64,000 nt of DNA from Paraburkholderia bryophila (GCF_003269035.1 NZ_QLTK01000032.1:19111-83110), one strand, 5' to 3'; shown: positions 25,472-34,425, counted from the stretch's first letter. The notes: a model not told the origin generated them from the letters alone. Numbers and translations are program-made.

Positions 25472-26794
25472 ATGACCCAGCGAAACCTCACTTTCGGCAT
25501 CATGCTGCACGGCGCAGGCGGCCACATGAATTCGTGGAAGCATCCCGCCGGTCCCGCGGACGCCAGCGTCAACCTCGACTTCATCACCGGCATCGCGCAG
25601 AAGGCCGAAGCCAACGGCGTGGCGTTCGCGTTCGTGGCCGACGGCCTCTATATCAACGAGAAATCGATCCCGCATTTTTTGAACCGCTTCGAGCCGATCT
25701 CGGTCCTGTCGGCGCTCGCGACCGCGACCTCGAAGATCGGTCTGGCCGGTACCTTGTCGACCTCGTACAGCCATCCGTTTACGGTGGCGCGGCAGTTCGC
25801 GTCGCTCGATCTGATCAGCGGCGGGCGGGCCGGATGGAATGTCGTGACGTCGCCGCTCGAAGGGTCGGCGAAGAACTACGGCGGCGAGCATCCCGATCAC
25901 GAACTGCGCTACGAGATCGCCGACGAATATCTGGAAGTGGTGCAAGGGCTGTGGGATAGCTGGGACGACGACGCCTTCGTGCGGGAACGCGACAGCGGCC
26001 GCTTCTTCGACCCGGAAAAACTGCACACGCTCGACCACAAGGGGCGTTTCTTCCAGGTCGCGGGGCCGTTGAACATTCAGCGCTCGCCGCAAGGCCAGCC
26101 GGTGATTTTCCAGGCCGGTTCGTCCGATTCGGGGATCGCGCTGGCCGGCAAATATGCGGACGCGGTGTTTACGCATTCGCCTTCGCTGGAGGAAACGAAG
26201 GTTTTCGCGCAACAGGTGCGGCACAGCGCGGTCGAGCATGGCCGCACGGCGGACGACGTGAAGATCTTTCCGGGCATCGGCCCGATCGTCGGCGCGACGG
26301 CGGAAGAAGCCGAGGCGAAGTATCGCGTGATCCGCGACCTGCTGACCGTGGACGATGCGCTCGCCTATCTGGGCCGTTTCTTCGAACACCACGACTTTAC
26401 GCAATACGAGCTCGACGCACCGTTCCCCGAGTTGGGCGAACTCGGTGCGAACAGTTTCCGTTCGACGACCGAGCGCATCAAGAACGAAGCGAAGCGCAAA
26501 GGCTCGACGCTGCGCGAGGTCGCACTCGAAGTGGCGACGCCGAAGTCGCAATTTATCGGCACCGGCGAGCAGATCGCCGACGAACTGATCCGCTGGTTCG
26601 ACGCCGGCGCGGCCGACGGTTTCATTCTCGGCTTCCCGGCGCAGGCCGAAGGGCTCGACGATTTCGTGCGTTACGTGATTCCGGCGCTGGAGGCACGCGG
26701 CCGCTACAGCCGCACCCTGGCCGGCGCGACGCTGCGCGATCACCTGGGTCTGCCGCGCCGCGAAAGCCGCTATGCGGCTGCGGAAACCGCATGA
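25472..26794 (+). CDS. NtaA/SnaA/DmoA-family FMN-dependent monooxygenase, copy 1
   Basis: A 440-residue luciferase-fold monooxygenase of the NtaA/SnaA/DmoA group. Marks are FGIMLHGAGGHMNSWKHP, WNVVTSPLEGSAKNYGG, GLWDSWDDDAFVRERDSG and the C-terminal YSRTLAGATLRDHLGLPRR. Relatives oxidise nitrilotriacetate, dimethyl sulfide and, in B. subtilis (YxeK, CmoJ), N-acetyl S-substituted cysteines. Its paralogue at 32965 shares most of these motifs. The ATG at 25472 is preferred over a TTG at 25457. Reduced flavin must come from a reductase not encoded in this window. Confidence 0.9.
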   Translation: MTQRNLTFGIMLHGAGGHMNSWKHPAGPADASVNLDFITGIAQKAEANGVAFAFVADGLYINEKSIPHFLNRFEPISVLSALATATSKIGLAGTLSTSYSHPFTVARQFASLDLISGGRAGWNVVTSPLEGSAKNYGGEHPDHELRYEIADEYLEVVQGLWDSWDDDAFVRERDSGRFFDPEKLHTLDHKGRFFQVAGPLNIQRSPQGQPVIFQAGSSDSGIALAGKYADAVFTHSPSLEETKVFAQQVRHSAVEHGRTADDVKIFPGIGPIVGATAEEAEAKYRVIRDLLTVDDALAYLGRFFEHHDFTQYELDAPFPELGELGANSFRSTTERIKNEAKRKGSTLREVALEVATPKSQFIGTGEQIADELIRWFDAGAADGFILGFPAQAEGLDDFVRYVIPALEARGRYSRTLAGATLRDHLGLPRRESRYAAAETA

Positions 26795-26828
26795 ACCAGG
26801 ACGCTTTGCAACGCAGGAGGGCAGCATC

Positions 26829-28691
26829 ATGAGCGACACCACCACGCCGTTTGCCGGCTCCGCGCACGCGGGGCATGTGCCTGACCCCGCCGAACGGCAC
26901 GAGTACGCGCACTACCGGATCGTGCCCACGCGGCATCACGCGCGGACCGCCGGCACGGCGCTGGCCGTCGTGCTGATCGGGCTCTTCCTGAACTCGGTGC
27001 TGGGCAATCCGCGCTGGGGCTGGGGCGTTTTCTCGGCATGGTTTTTTGCGGAACCGGTGCTGTCGGGTCTCGGGCGCACGCTGGTGCTGACGGCGCTCGG
27101 CGCGCTGTTCGGCTTCGCCCTGGCCACGCCGCTCGCGCTCGCGCGGGTGTCGGGGTCGCCCTTGCTCGCCGGTTGCGCGTGGGCGTTCATCTGGCTGTTC
27201 CGCTCGATTCCGCTGATCGTGCTGCTGCTTCTGCTGAACAACCTGGGTTATCTGTACGAGACCATCTGGATCGGCGTGCCGTTCACACATATCGCGCTGC
27301 TGAACCAATCGACCACCGATCTGATCAGCCCGTTCTTCGCGGCGGTGCTCGGGCTCACGCTGAACCACGCGGCGTTCGCGGCCGAAGCGATTCGCGGCGG
27401 GCTGCTGTCGGTCGATCACGGGCAGCGTGAGGCGGCCGCCGCGCTCGGCTTGCCGGGTGGACGTCAGGTGCGGCGCATCGTGCTGCCGCAGGCCATGCGC
27501 GCGATCCTGCCGACCGCGTTCAACGATGTGATCGGCCTCGCGAAAGGCACCTCGGTGGTTTATATCCTGGCGATGCCGGACCTGTTCTACACGGTGCAGA
27601 TCATCTATCACCGCAACCTGGAGGTGATTCCGCTGCTGATGGTTGCGACCGTCTGGTATCTGATCATCCTGACCGTGCTGTCGGCGATTCAGGTGCATAT
27701 CGAGCGGTACTTCGCGCGTGGCGCGACGCGCGAACAGGTGGCGGTGTCGCCGTTGAGCGCGCTGTTCGGGCGCTGGCTCGGTGCGCGGAACGATGCACGG
27801 GTGGGGCGGCTGGCGCAGGCAAACGCGTCGCCGCGCGCGGTGAGCGTGGTGAGTGCTTCAGGAGCGTCAAGCGGCTCAAGCGCCTCAAGCGCGGCCGAAG
27901 CGGAAGCGGCGGGCTGGGCGCAGCGGCGGGTCGGCGGGCGGGTCGGGATTCACAACCTGTCGAAGAGCTTCGGCGCGCTGAAAGTGCTCGACGACATCTC
28001 GCTGTCGGTCGCATCGGGAAGCGTCACGGTCATCCTCGGACAATCGGGCTCGGGCAAGTCGACGCTGCTGCGTACGATCAACCATCTCGAACGCGTGGAC
28101 GACGGCTTTATCGATATCGACGGTGAGCTGGTCGGCTATCGGCGCGATGGCCGCACGCTCTACGAACTCCGGGAAAAAGACATCTTGCGACGCCGGCGCG
28201 CCGACGTCGGGATGGTGTTTCAGAGCTTCAATCTGTTCCCGCATCTGAACGTGCTCGGCAACCTGATCGAAGCGCCGTTGGCGGCCGGTGTGCCGCGTGC
28301 TCGGGCCGAGGCCGAGGCGCGCGTGCTGCTCGCGCGCGTGGGACTCGCCGACAAGGCCGACGCGTGGCCGCGCCAGTTGTCCGGTGGCCAGCAACAACGC
28401 GTGGCGATTGCCCGCGCCTTGGCGTTGAAACCGAAAGTGCTGCTGTTCGACGAACCGACTTCCGCGCTCGACCCCGAACTCGTCAACGAGGTGCTCGATG
28501 TGATCCGTCAACTCGCCCGTTCCGGCACGACGCTGATCGTCGTGACGCACGAGATCGGCTTTGCGCGCGAAGTGGCCGACACGATCGTATTCATGGACGG
28601 CGGGCGCATCGTCGAATCCGGTCCGCCGGCGAACGTGCTGGGCGACCCGGCTCATCCGCGCACGCGCGAGTTTCTATCGAAGGTGCTGTGA
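26829..28691 (+). CDS. One-chain ABC permease-ATPase for amino-acid-type substrates
   Basis: A 620-residue fusion. Residues about 40-300 form a His/Glu/Gln/Arg/opine-type permease with five or so helices and the EAA loop (AEAIRGGLLSVDHGQREAAAALGL). A Ser/Ala-rich linker (about 325-370) follows, then a GlnQ-like ATPase with Walker A GQSGSGKST near 410, LSGGQQQR near 516 and LFDEPTSALDPE. Permease and ATPase are normally separate genes, so one chain with an apparently flexible linker is uncommon. It is flanked by two paralogous binding proteins (20662 and 28696). GGAGG precedes the ATG at 26829. The import substrate is inferred to be an S-modified cysteine or similar amino acid. Confidence 0.9.
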   Translation: MSDTTTPFAGSAHAGHVPDPAERHEYAHYRIVPTRHHARTAGTALAVVLIGLFLNSVLGNPRWGWGVFSAWFFAEPVLSGLGRTLVLTALGALFGFALATPLALARVSGSPLLAGCAWAFIWLFRSIPLIVLLLLLNNLGYLYETIWIGVPFTHIALLNQSTTDLISPFFAAVLGLTLNHAAFAAEAIRGGLLSVDHGQREAAAALGLPGGRQVRRIVLPQAMRAILPTAFNDVIGLAKGTSVVYILAMPDLFYTVQIIYHRNLEVIPLLMVATVWYLIILTVLSAIQVHIERYFARGATREQVAVSPLSALFGRWLGARNDARVGRLAQANASPRAVSVVSASGASSGSSASSAAEAEAAGWAQRRVGGRVGIHNLSKSFGALKVLDDISLSVASGSVTVILGQSGSGKSTLLRTINHLERVDDGFIDIDGELVGYRRDGRTLYELREKDILRRRRADVGMVFQSFNLFPHLNVLGNLIEAPLAAGVPRARAEAEARVLLARVGLADKADAWPRQLSGGQQQRVAIARALALKPKVLLFDEPTSALDPELVNEVLDVIRQLARSGTTLIVVTHEIGFAREVADTIVFMDGGRIVESGPPANVLGDPAHPRTREFLSKVL

Positions 28692-28695
28692 CCGT

Positions 28696-29724
28696 ATGCG
28701 ACAAAGACAACGACGACAACCACAAGCACAAGCACAAGCCGGCACGCCGAATCGGAACCCGACCCGATCGCACCCGCCACGCCGTCGCTTTCTGTGCGAG
28801 CTGGCCGCGCTGACCGCCATGCCGCTCGCCTGGCATGCCGGCATCGCGCAGGCAGCGGCGCAGGCGGCGCAGACTTTCGACTTCAGCGCGGAACAGAAAG
28901 GCCGCGTGCGCGCCCCGAAAGATCCGGATGCGTCGCGCGCCGCCCTGGCCTACCGTTTCGTCACGCCCGGCGTGTTCACGGTGGCGGTGGCGCCGGCCGC
29001 GCCGCCCATCGCCACCTATGCGACCGATGCGCATAGCGTGGTGGGCGCCGATCCCGACTACGCCCAACTGCTGGCCGATGCGCTCGGTCTGCGGCTGCAA
29101 CTGGTGCCGGTCGCGTGGGCCGACTGGCCGCTCGGTCTGACGTCGGGCCGCTACGACGCCGTGATCTCGAACGTCGGCGTGACCGAGGCGCGTAAGAAGA
29201 AGTTCGACTTCACGACTTACCGGCTCGGCCTGCACGGCTTCTACGTGCGCAACGACAGTCCGATCAAGGCGATCCGCGAGCCGCGTGATATCGCCGGCTT
29301 GCGGATCGTCACTAATTCCGGGACGATCCAGGAGCACATCCTGCTCGAATGGAACCGGCGCAACGTGGCACAAGGCCTGAAAGCGGCCACGCTGCAGTAC
29401 TACGACGACGACCCCGCATCGGGGCGACTCGCGTTGCTGTCGGGCCGGGTGGACGCGATCCTCAATCCGGATGCGCAACTGGCGTACGAGGCCGCCACGC
29501 AAGGGCAGACCCGGCGCGTCGGTACGGTCAACGCGGGCTGGCCGCTCAAGGCCGACGTCGCGATCGCGACGCGCAAGGGCAGCGGGCTCGCGCCGGCGCT
29601 GACGGCGGCGACCAACCGGCTGATCCGCGACGGCCAGTATCGCGCGGCGCTGACGCGCTGGGGCGTGCAGGCCCAAGCCGTCGACCATTCGGAAACCAAT
29701 CCGCCGGGCTATCCGGATGTGTGA
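28696..29724 (+). CDS. Amino-acid-type ABC transporter substrate-binding protein, copy 2
   Basis: A 342-residue binding protein starting 4 bp after the permease-ATPase stop. The N terminus is long and positively charged (Gln/Arg/Pro-rich), ending in RRRFLCELAALTAMPLAWHA, which looks like a twin-arginine (Tat) signal rather than a Sec one. The mature domain matches copy 1 at 20662 (VVGADPDYAQLLADALG, AVISNVGVTEARKKKFDF, NPPGYPD). Export through Tat would be unusual for this family. The ATG at 28696 is the first plausible start; the frame is open further upstream only because it overlaps the permease gene. Confidence 0.87.
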   Translation: MRQRQRRQPQAQAQAGTPNRNPTRSHPPRRRFLCELAALTAMPLAWHAGIAQAAAQAAQTFDFSAEQKGRVRAPKDPDASRAALAYRFVTPGVFTVAVAPAAPPIATYATDAHSVVGADPDYAQLLADALGLRLQLVPVAWADWPLGLTSGRYDAVISNVGVTEARKKKFDFTTYRLGLHGFYVRNDSPIKAIREPRDIAGLRIVTNSGTIQEHILLEWNRRNVAQGLKAATLQYYDDDPASGRLALLSGRVDAILNPDAQLAYEAATQGQTRRVGTVNAGWPLKADVAIATRKGSGLAPALTAATNRLIRDGQYRAALTRWGVQAQAVDHSETNPPGYPDV

Positions 29725-29841
29725 ACCGGGCGGTGCGTGGCCCGCTTTCCGTGTTACCGACACGAACATTTTCCGCGCGACGCCAACGCCATTTCAGAAC
29801 GACAACGCAGAACGACAACCAGAACGACAACGAGGTCCACT

Positions 29842-30924
29842 ATGTGCGCGGTTCGCATCGATCATCTTGCTTTCCTGACGCCGGGTAATTATCCCGACGA
29901 CGCGCCGCTGGCCGGCTTCGAGCGCACGCTCGACCTGTTCGGCGTCGGCGAGTCGCTCGGCTACGACAGCGCGTGGGTACGTCAGCGACATCTGGAGCGC
30001 GCGGTGTCGTCGGCCGCGACGTTTCTCGCGGCGGCGAGCCAGCGCACCACGCGCATTGGGCTCGGCGCGGCGGTGATCCAGATGGGTTACGAGAATCCGT
30101 TCCGGCTCGCCGAAGATCTGGCCACCGTCGACGTGCTGTCGCACGGCCGCCTGAATATCGGATTGAGCGCGGGTGCGCCCGCGCACGGCATTCTGCTCGG
30201 CGAGCGGCTGTTCGATGCCAATCCCGAGTTGATCGACTTTTCGCACGCGCGTGTCGAGCGGTTGCGCCGCAATCTGGCGGGCGAATGGCTCGGCGCTGAA
30301 GACAGTTTCGTCGAATCGGCGGCGGGTCGGGTACGGCCGCGCGTGAGTCCGTACGCACCGGGGTTGACGGATCGGCTCTGGTACGGCGGCGGCTCGCGGC
30401 GTTCGATCGAATGGGCTGGCCGTAACGGCTTCAATCTGCTGATCGGCAACATCACGACCGGCGAGGGCACCGACAACTATCGCGACGCGCAGGTGAACCA
30501 GCTCGACCTGTTCCGTGCGCACTGGCGCGAGACGCGGGCGCCGCGCATCGCGCTGGGCCGCGTGATCGTGCCGACGGATGGCGCCGATGCCCGCACCCGG
30601 CAGCGCTATCGCGAGTTCGCCGAAGCGCGCCACGCTCGTACGCTGGCGCCGCAGGGCGAGCGGCGCACGCTGTTCGTGCCGGACCTGGTGGGATCGGCCG
30701 ATGAAATCGTCGCTCGTCTGCTGGAGGATCCCGTGCTCGGACAGGTAAGCGAACTGCGGATCGAGTTGCCGTATGATCTGCCGTTCGAGAACTACCAGCA
30801 GATCCTCGAAGACGTCGTCACGCGCGTTGCCCCTGAACTGGGCTGGCAGCCGGCCGACGCGCAGGTTTCGCCACTCACCACACCTGCTGAACTGCCGGTT
30901 CGTTACGCGCAGGCAAGGAGATAG
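29842..30924 (+). CDS. LLM-class flavin-dependent oxidoreductase, copy 3
   Basis: A 360-residue luciferase-fold oxidoreductase. Visible are IDHLAFLTPGNYPDDAP at the N terminus, LFGVGESLGYDSAWVRQRHLE, the TTRIGLGAAVIQMGYENPFRLAED barrel segment split around residue 75, and HGRLNIGLSAGAP. It is distinct from both the YtmO-like and the NtaA-like members of the module. The ATG at 29842 has GAGG upstream; the open frame from 29737 lacks homology. It ends 3 bp before the second GNAT gene and is likely translated with it. Substrate unknown, presumed to belong to the same C-S cleavage theme. Confidence 0.85.
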   Translation: MCAVRIDHLAFLTPGNYPDDAPLAGFERTLDLFGVGESLGYDSAWVRQRHLERAVSSAATFLAAASQRTTRIGLGAAVIQMGYENPFRLAEDLATVDVLSHGRLNIGLSAGAPAHGILLGERLFDANPELIDFSHARVERLRRNLAGEWLGAEDSFVESAAGRVRPRVSPYAPGLTDRLWYGGGSRRSIEWAGRNGFNLLIGNITTGEGTDNYRDAQVNQLDLFRAHWRETRAPRIALGRVIVPTDGADARTRQRYREFAEARHARTLAPQGERRTLFVPDLVGSADEIVARLLEDPVLGQVSELRIELPYDLPFENYQQILEDVVTRVAPELGWQPADAQVSPLTTPAELPVRYAQARR

Positions 30925-30927
30925 GGT

Positions 30928-31455
30928 ATGTCAGCGGTGCTTTCCCCCATCGCCACGGACGATCGACTCGTGTACGTGTCGGTTCTCGATCCGCTGGCGC
31001 GTCCGTTGTTCGACGAACTGGCGCACGAATATGGCAGCCGTTACGCCGGCCTGATCGACGAGCAGGAGATCGCGCACGAAATGCAGCGCTATCCGGTCGA
31101 GGCGTTCGCCGCGCCGGAGGGCGCGTTCGTGCTGCTCCTGCGCAACGGCGAGGCGATCGCGGGCGGTGCGTTCATGCGCCACGCCGATCCCGGCACGGTC
31201 GAATTCAAACGCATCTGGGCGAGCAGCCGGCATCGCCGCCAGGGGCTCGCACGGCGTGTACTGGCCGAACTGGAAGCGCAGGCCGCGCGGCTGGGTTACA
31301 CGCGCGTGTTTCTTGGCACGGGGCCGCGTCAACCCGAGGCGATCGCGCTTTACCAGACCAACGGCTATACGCTGCTATCGGCGCATGACTTCGGGGAAGC
31401 GGAGCCGCCGGGTTATCTGTTCGAGAAGTCTCTCGCGGTGCCGCGCAACGAGTAG
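30928..31455 (+). CDS. GNAT N-acetyltransferase, copy 2
   Basis: A 175-residue GNAT with the acetyl-CoA loop RRQGLARRVL (about 103-112), FKRIWASSRH, and GTGPRQPEAIALYQTNGY. It is a clear paralogue of the GNAT at 20057. AAGGAG at 30914-30919 sets the ATG at 30928. Together with the MmgE/PrpD gene and NtaA-type monooxygenase that follow, it recreates the yxeL/yxeQ/yxeK combination of B. subtilis, where YxeL acetylates S-(2-succino)cysteine. Having two GNATs suggests two substrates or a two-branch pathway. Confidence 0.87.
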   Translation: MSAVLSPIATDDRLVYVSVLDPLARPLFDELAHEYGSRYAGLIDEQEIAHEMQRYPVEAFAAPEGAFVLLLRNGEAIAGGAFMRHADPGTVEFKRIWASSRHRRQGLARRVLAELEAQAARLGYTRVFLGTGPRQPEAIALYQTNGYTLLSAHDFGEAEPPGYLFEKSLAVPRNE

Positions 31456-31594
31456 CGGCAACGCTGAATCCGCGATATCGAAAGCGGGAAATCTTGGTTG
31501 GTCGTGACCGTCGGCTTCGTTAGCATTCGACGTTGGGCGCGGTGTTGCTTGCGCCCGCTCGACGCGCTTCCACGACTTCCGCCTTCCTTTCGAC

Positions 31595-32968
31595 ATGTCA
31601 CGCCTCCCCGCATCCGTTCCCACGGCGCCGATTGCCGGCATCAGCCGGCCACTCGCCACCGCGATCGCTCACGCCGTTCCTTCATCCGACCCAGCCGCGA
31701 TTGCCGCCGCACGGCAGGGCGTGCTCGACTTTCTGGCCGCCGCGTTCGCCGGCGCGGGCGATGCCGCCTACCGTAAATTGCTGGCCGTCAACGGCGCGGA
31801 TTCGCGCGGCGCGGCGGCGGTGTTCGGCAGCGCGGCGCACGTGTCGGCCCAACAGGCCGCGTTGCTCAACGGCTACGCGGGCCATGCGCTCGATTACGAC
31901 GACGTGCATAGCAGCGTGCGCGGCCATCCGTCGACGGTGCTGCTGCCCGCGCTGTTCGCGGTAGCGCAGAAGCAGGGCAGCAGCGCACTCGAATTGCTCG
32001 ACGCGTACGTGGTCGGCGTCGAAACGATGGCGCGTCTCGGGCTCGCGCTCGGCAGCCGTCATTACGAACAGGGCTTTCATAACACCGCGACGCTCGGCGC
32101 ATTGGGTGCGGCCGCAGCCGTCTCGTTTCTGCTGAAGTTCGACGCGCCGGCCATCGACAACGCGCTGGGTCTGGCGGCCACGCAGGCGGCCGGACTGCGC
32201 GTGCAGTTCGGCAGCGAGGCGAAGCCGCTGCACGCGGGTCTCGCGGCGCGAGCCGGCGTGTTCGCGGCGGAGTTGACCGCTGCGGGTTTGCGCGGCGCCG
32301 CGGATGCGCTCGACGGGCCGATCGGTTTCTTCGCGGTGTTCAGCGGCGGCGCGGCGCAGCCGGAACGCGTGCTCGATGGTTGGGGCGCGCCGTGGCAAAT
32401 TGCGAGCCCCGGTCTCTATTTCAAACCGTGGCCATGCTGTACCGCCACTCACTACGCCGTGCATGCCGCGCTGAGCCTGCGTGACACGCACAAGCTCACG
32501 CCGCACGACATCGAACGCGTGACGGTGACCTTTCCGCCGGGCGGCGACACGCCGCTGTCGAATCATCTGCCCGCCACCGGCCTCGAAGCGCGCTTCAGCG
32601 TCGAGTACGCGGTCGCGGCCGCGCTGACCGACGGCTCGCCGGGCGTCGCGACCTTCGCCGATGTGCCGGTGCGCGACGATCTGCTGGCGCTGGCCGCCCG
32701 CGTGACGCGCCGTCACGACGACACCGCCGCGCGCGCGTCGACCGATCCCGCAACCCGGTTTTCGAGCGTCGAGATCGCCTTGCGCAACGGCACGGTATTC
32801 CGCCACAAGACCGATCGTCTCCACAGCGCGGAAAATCTCCGCGCGAAATTCGCCGACGCGACCGCGCATGCCGACGCGCTCGCCTTCGTTCCCGCCTTGA
32901 TCGACACGATGCATTCCGCCGCCGATCTCGCCACGCTCTTCAACGCTTTCGCAGCCAATCGCGTATGA
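31595..32968 (+). CDS. MmgE/PrpD-family protein (YxeQ-like)
   Basis: A 457-residue MmgE/PrpD protein, a family including 2-methylcitrate dehydratase and cis-aconitate decarboxylase. Typical blocks are LLNGYAGHALDYDDVH, RGHPSTVLLPALFA, GFHNTATLGALGAAAA, FKPWPCCTATHYAVHAAL and a C-terminal helical part. Its stop overlaps the start of the NtaA-type monooxygenase by ATGA. An MmgE/PrpD protein (YxeQ) is also present in the B. subtilis S-(2-succino)cysteine operon, which makes this pairing a strong contextual clue. The chemical step is unknown; handling of the dicarboxylate released from sulfur is one possibility. Confidence 0.9.
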   Translation: MSRLPASVPTAPIAGISRPLATAIAHAVPSSDPAAIAAARQGVLDFLAAAFAGAGDAAYRKLLAVNGADSRGAAAVFGSAAHVSAQQAALLNGYAGHALDYDDVHSSVRGHPSTVLLPALFAVAQKQGSSALELLDAYVVGVETMARLGLALGSRHYEQGFHNTATLGALGAAAAVSFLLKFDAPAIDNALGLAATQAAGLRVQFGSEAKPLHAGLAARAGVFAAELTAAGLRGAADALDGPIGFFAVFSGGAAQPERVLDGWGAPWQIASPGLYFKPWPCCTATHYAVHAALSLRDTHKLTPHDIERVTVTFPPGGDTPLSNHLPATGLEARFSVEYAVAAALTDGSPGVATFADVPVRDDLLALAARVTRRHDDTAARASTDPATRFSSVEIALRNGTVFRHKTDRLHSAENLRAKFADATAHADALAFVPALIDTMHSAADLATLFNAFAANRV

Positions 32969-34296
32969 CCACGACCCGTAGCAACGCCGCCCGCCGCCAG
33001 ATGCGGCTCGGGCTCTTCATTCAGGGCGCCGGACACCATGTTGCAGGCTGGCGTCATCCCGATGCGCAGGCCGGCAGCGAAAACCTCGCGCTGATGCAAC
33101 GCATCACGCAGACCGCCGAACGCGCCAAATTCGACATGGTGTTTCTGGCCGACGGTCTGACGAGCGGACCCGACGCGCATCCGTCGATGGCGATGCGCAT
33201 CGAGCCGCTCTGCCTGCTGTCGGCGCTGGCCATGGGCACGCGCCACATCGGCCTCGCGGCGACCGCGTCGACCACCTATAGCGAGCCGTATCACGTGGCG
33301 CGCGCGTTCGCGTCGCTCGATCACCTGAGCAGCGGCCGCGCGGCGTGGAACGTCGTCACCACTTCATACGACCGCACGGCGGCCAATTTCACTCGCGGCA
33401 ATCATCCGGAGCACGCGCTGCGCTACGAGATGGCGGGTGAATTCGTCGATGTCGTCAAAGGCCTGTGGGATAGCTGGGACGACGACGCGCTCGTCAGGGA
33501 CAAGGCCAGCGGCGTGTACTACGATCCGGCCAAAGTCCACTCGCTAAACCACGAGGGGCGTTTCTTCTCGGTCAAAGGCCCGTTGAATGCGTCGCGCCCG
33601 CCACAGGGGCATCCGGTGGTGATTCAGGCCGGCTCGTCGGGGCCGGGGCAGGATCTGGCCGCCCGGACCGCCGAAGTGGTCTTCACCGCGCAGCAGACGC
33701 TCGACGAAGCGCAGACGTTCTATCGCGATCTCAAAGGCCGGCTGCCGAAGTTTGGCCGCGAGGGCACGCAACTGCATGTGATGCCTGGCGTGTTTCCGGT
33801 GATCGGGCGAACCGAGCAGGAAGCGAAGGACAAGTACGCGCAATTGCAGCAATGGACCGATACGACGGGCGCGTTGTCGTTGCTGTCGGACCGGCTGGGT
33901 CACGACGTCTCGAAGTATCCGCTCGACGGTCCGCTGCCGGAATTGCCGGAATCGGATCAGTTGAAAAGCCGCGCCAGGTTGCTCACCGATCTGGCACGTC
34001 GCGAGAATCTCACGTTGCGCGAGTTGTATTACCTGGTTGCGGGGGCGCGTGGGCACCGGATCGTGTGGGGCACGGCCGTGCAGATTGCGGACGCGCTCGA
34101 AGAGTGGTTTACAGGCGAAGCCGCCGACGGTTTCAACATCATGCCGCCGTACTTCCCGGGCGGTCTCGACGACTTCGTCGAACTCGTCGTGCCTGAGTTG
34201 CAACGGCGTGGGCTGTTTCGCACCGAGTACAGCGGCACGACGTTGCGCGATCATCTTGGTTTGCAACGGCCGGCGAGTCGGTACGCGGCGGGGTGA
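32965..34296 (+). CDS. NtaA/SnaA/DmoA-family FMN-dependent monooxygenase, copy 2 (YxeK-like)
   Basis: A 443-residue luciferase-fold monooxygenase, paralogous to the one at 25472: RLGLFIQGAGHHVAGWRHP, WNVVTTSYDRTAANF, GLWDSWDDDALVRDKASG, FRTEYSGTTLRDHLGLQRP. Translation is coupled to the MmgE/PrpD gene by a 4-bp overlap. In B. subtilis YxeK, a member of this family, oxidatively cleaves the C-S bond of N-acetyl-S-(2-succino)cysteine. It is the last gene of the module and is followed by a strong terminator 22 bp after its stop. Confidence 0.9.
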   Translation: MTTTRSNAARRQMRLGLFIQGAGHHVAGWRHPDAQAGSENLALMQRITQTAERAKFDMVFLADGLTSGPDAHPSMAMRIEPLCLLSALAMGTRHIGLAATASTTYSEPYHVARAFASLDHLSSGRAAWNVVTTSYDRTAANFTRGNHPEHALRYEMAGEFVDVVKGLWDSWDDDALVRDKASGVYYDPAKVHSLNHEGRFFSVKGPLNASRPPQGHPVVIQAGSSGPGQDLAARTAEVVFTAQQTLDEAQTFYRDLKGRLPKFGREGTQLHVMPGVFPVIGRTEQEAKDKYAQLQQWTDTTGALSLLSDRLGHDVSKYPLDGPLPELPESDQLKSRARLLTDLARRENLTLRELYYLVAGARGHRIVWGTAVQIADALEEWFTGEAADGFNIMPPYFPGGLDDFVELVVPELQRRGLFRTEYSGTTLRDHLGLQRPASRYAAG

Positions 34297-34317
34297 GGGA
34301 GGGAACGGGAAGAGACG

Positions 34318-34349
34318 CGGCGCCTGGTTTTGAACAGGCGCCGTTTTTT
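34318..34349 (+). terminator. Strong rho-independent terminator closing the sulfur module
   Basis: A perfect 9-bp stem, CGGCGCCTG (34318-34326) with CAGGCGCCG (34335-34343), has an 8-nt loop and is followed by six T (34344-34349). It lies 22 bp after the monooxygenase stop codon and marks the end of the transcription unit. Confidence 0.9.
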
Positions 34350-34425
34350 CGTTATCTCTTCGATTAATCGTCCATTCGCGCGATTCATGCTGAATGAGTT
34401 AATCCGAGCTTGGATCAATTACCAG

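Noticed and set aside
24437..26845. An 802-codon minus-strand frame across two flavin monooxygenase genes
   Set aside because: Shadow of real genes, no motif, no ribosome site.
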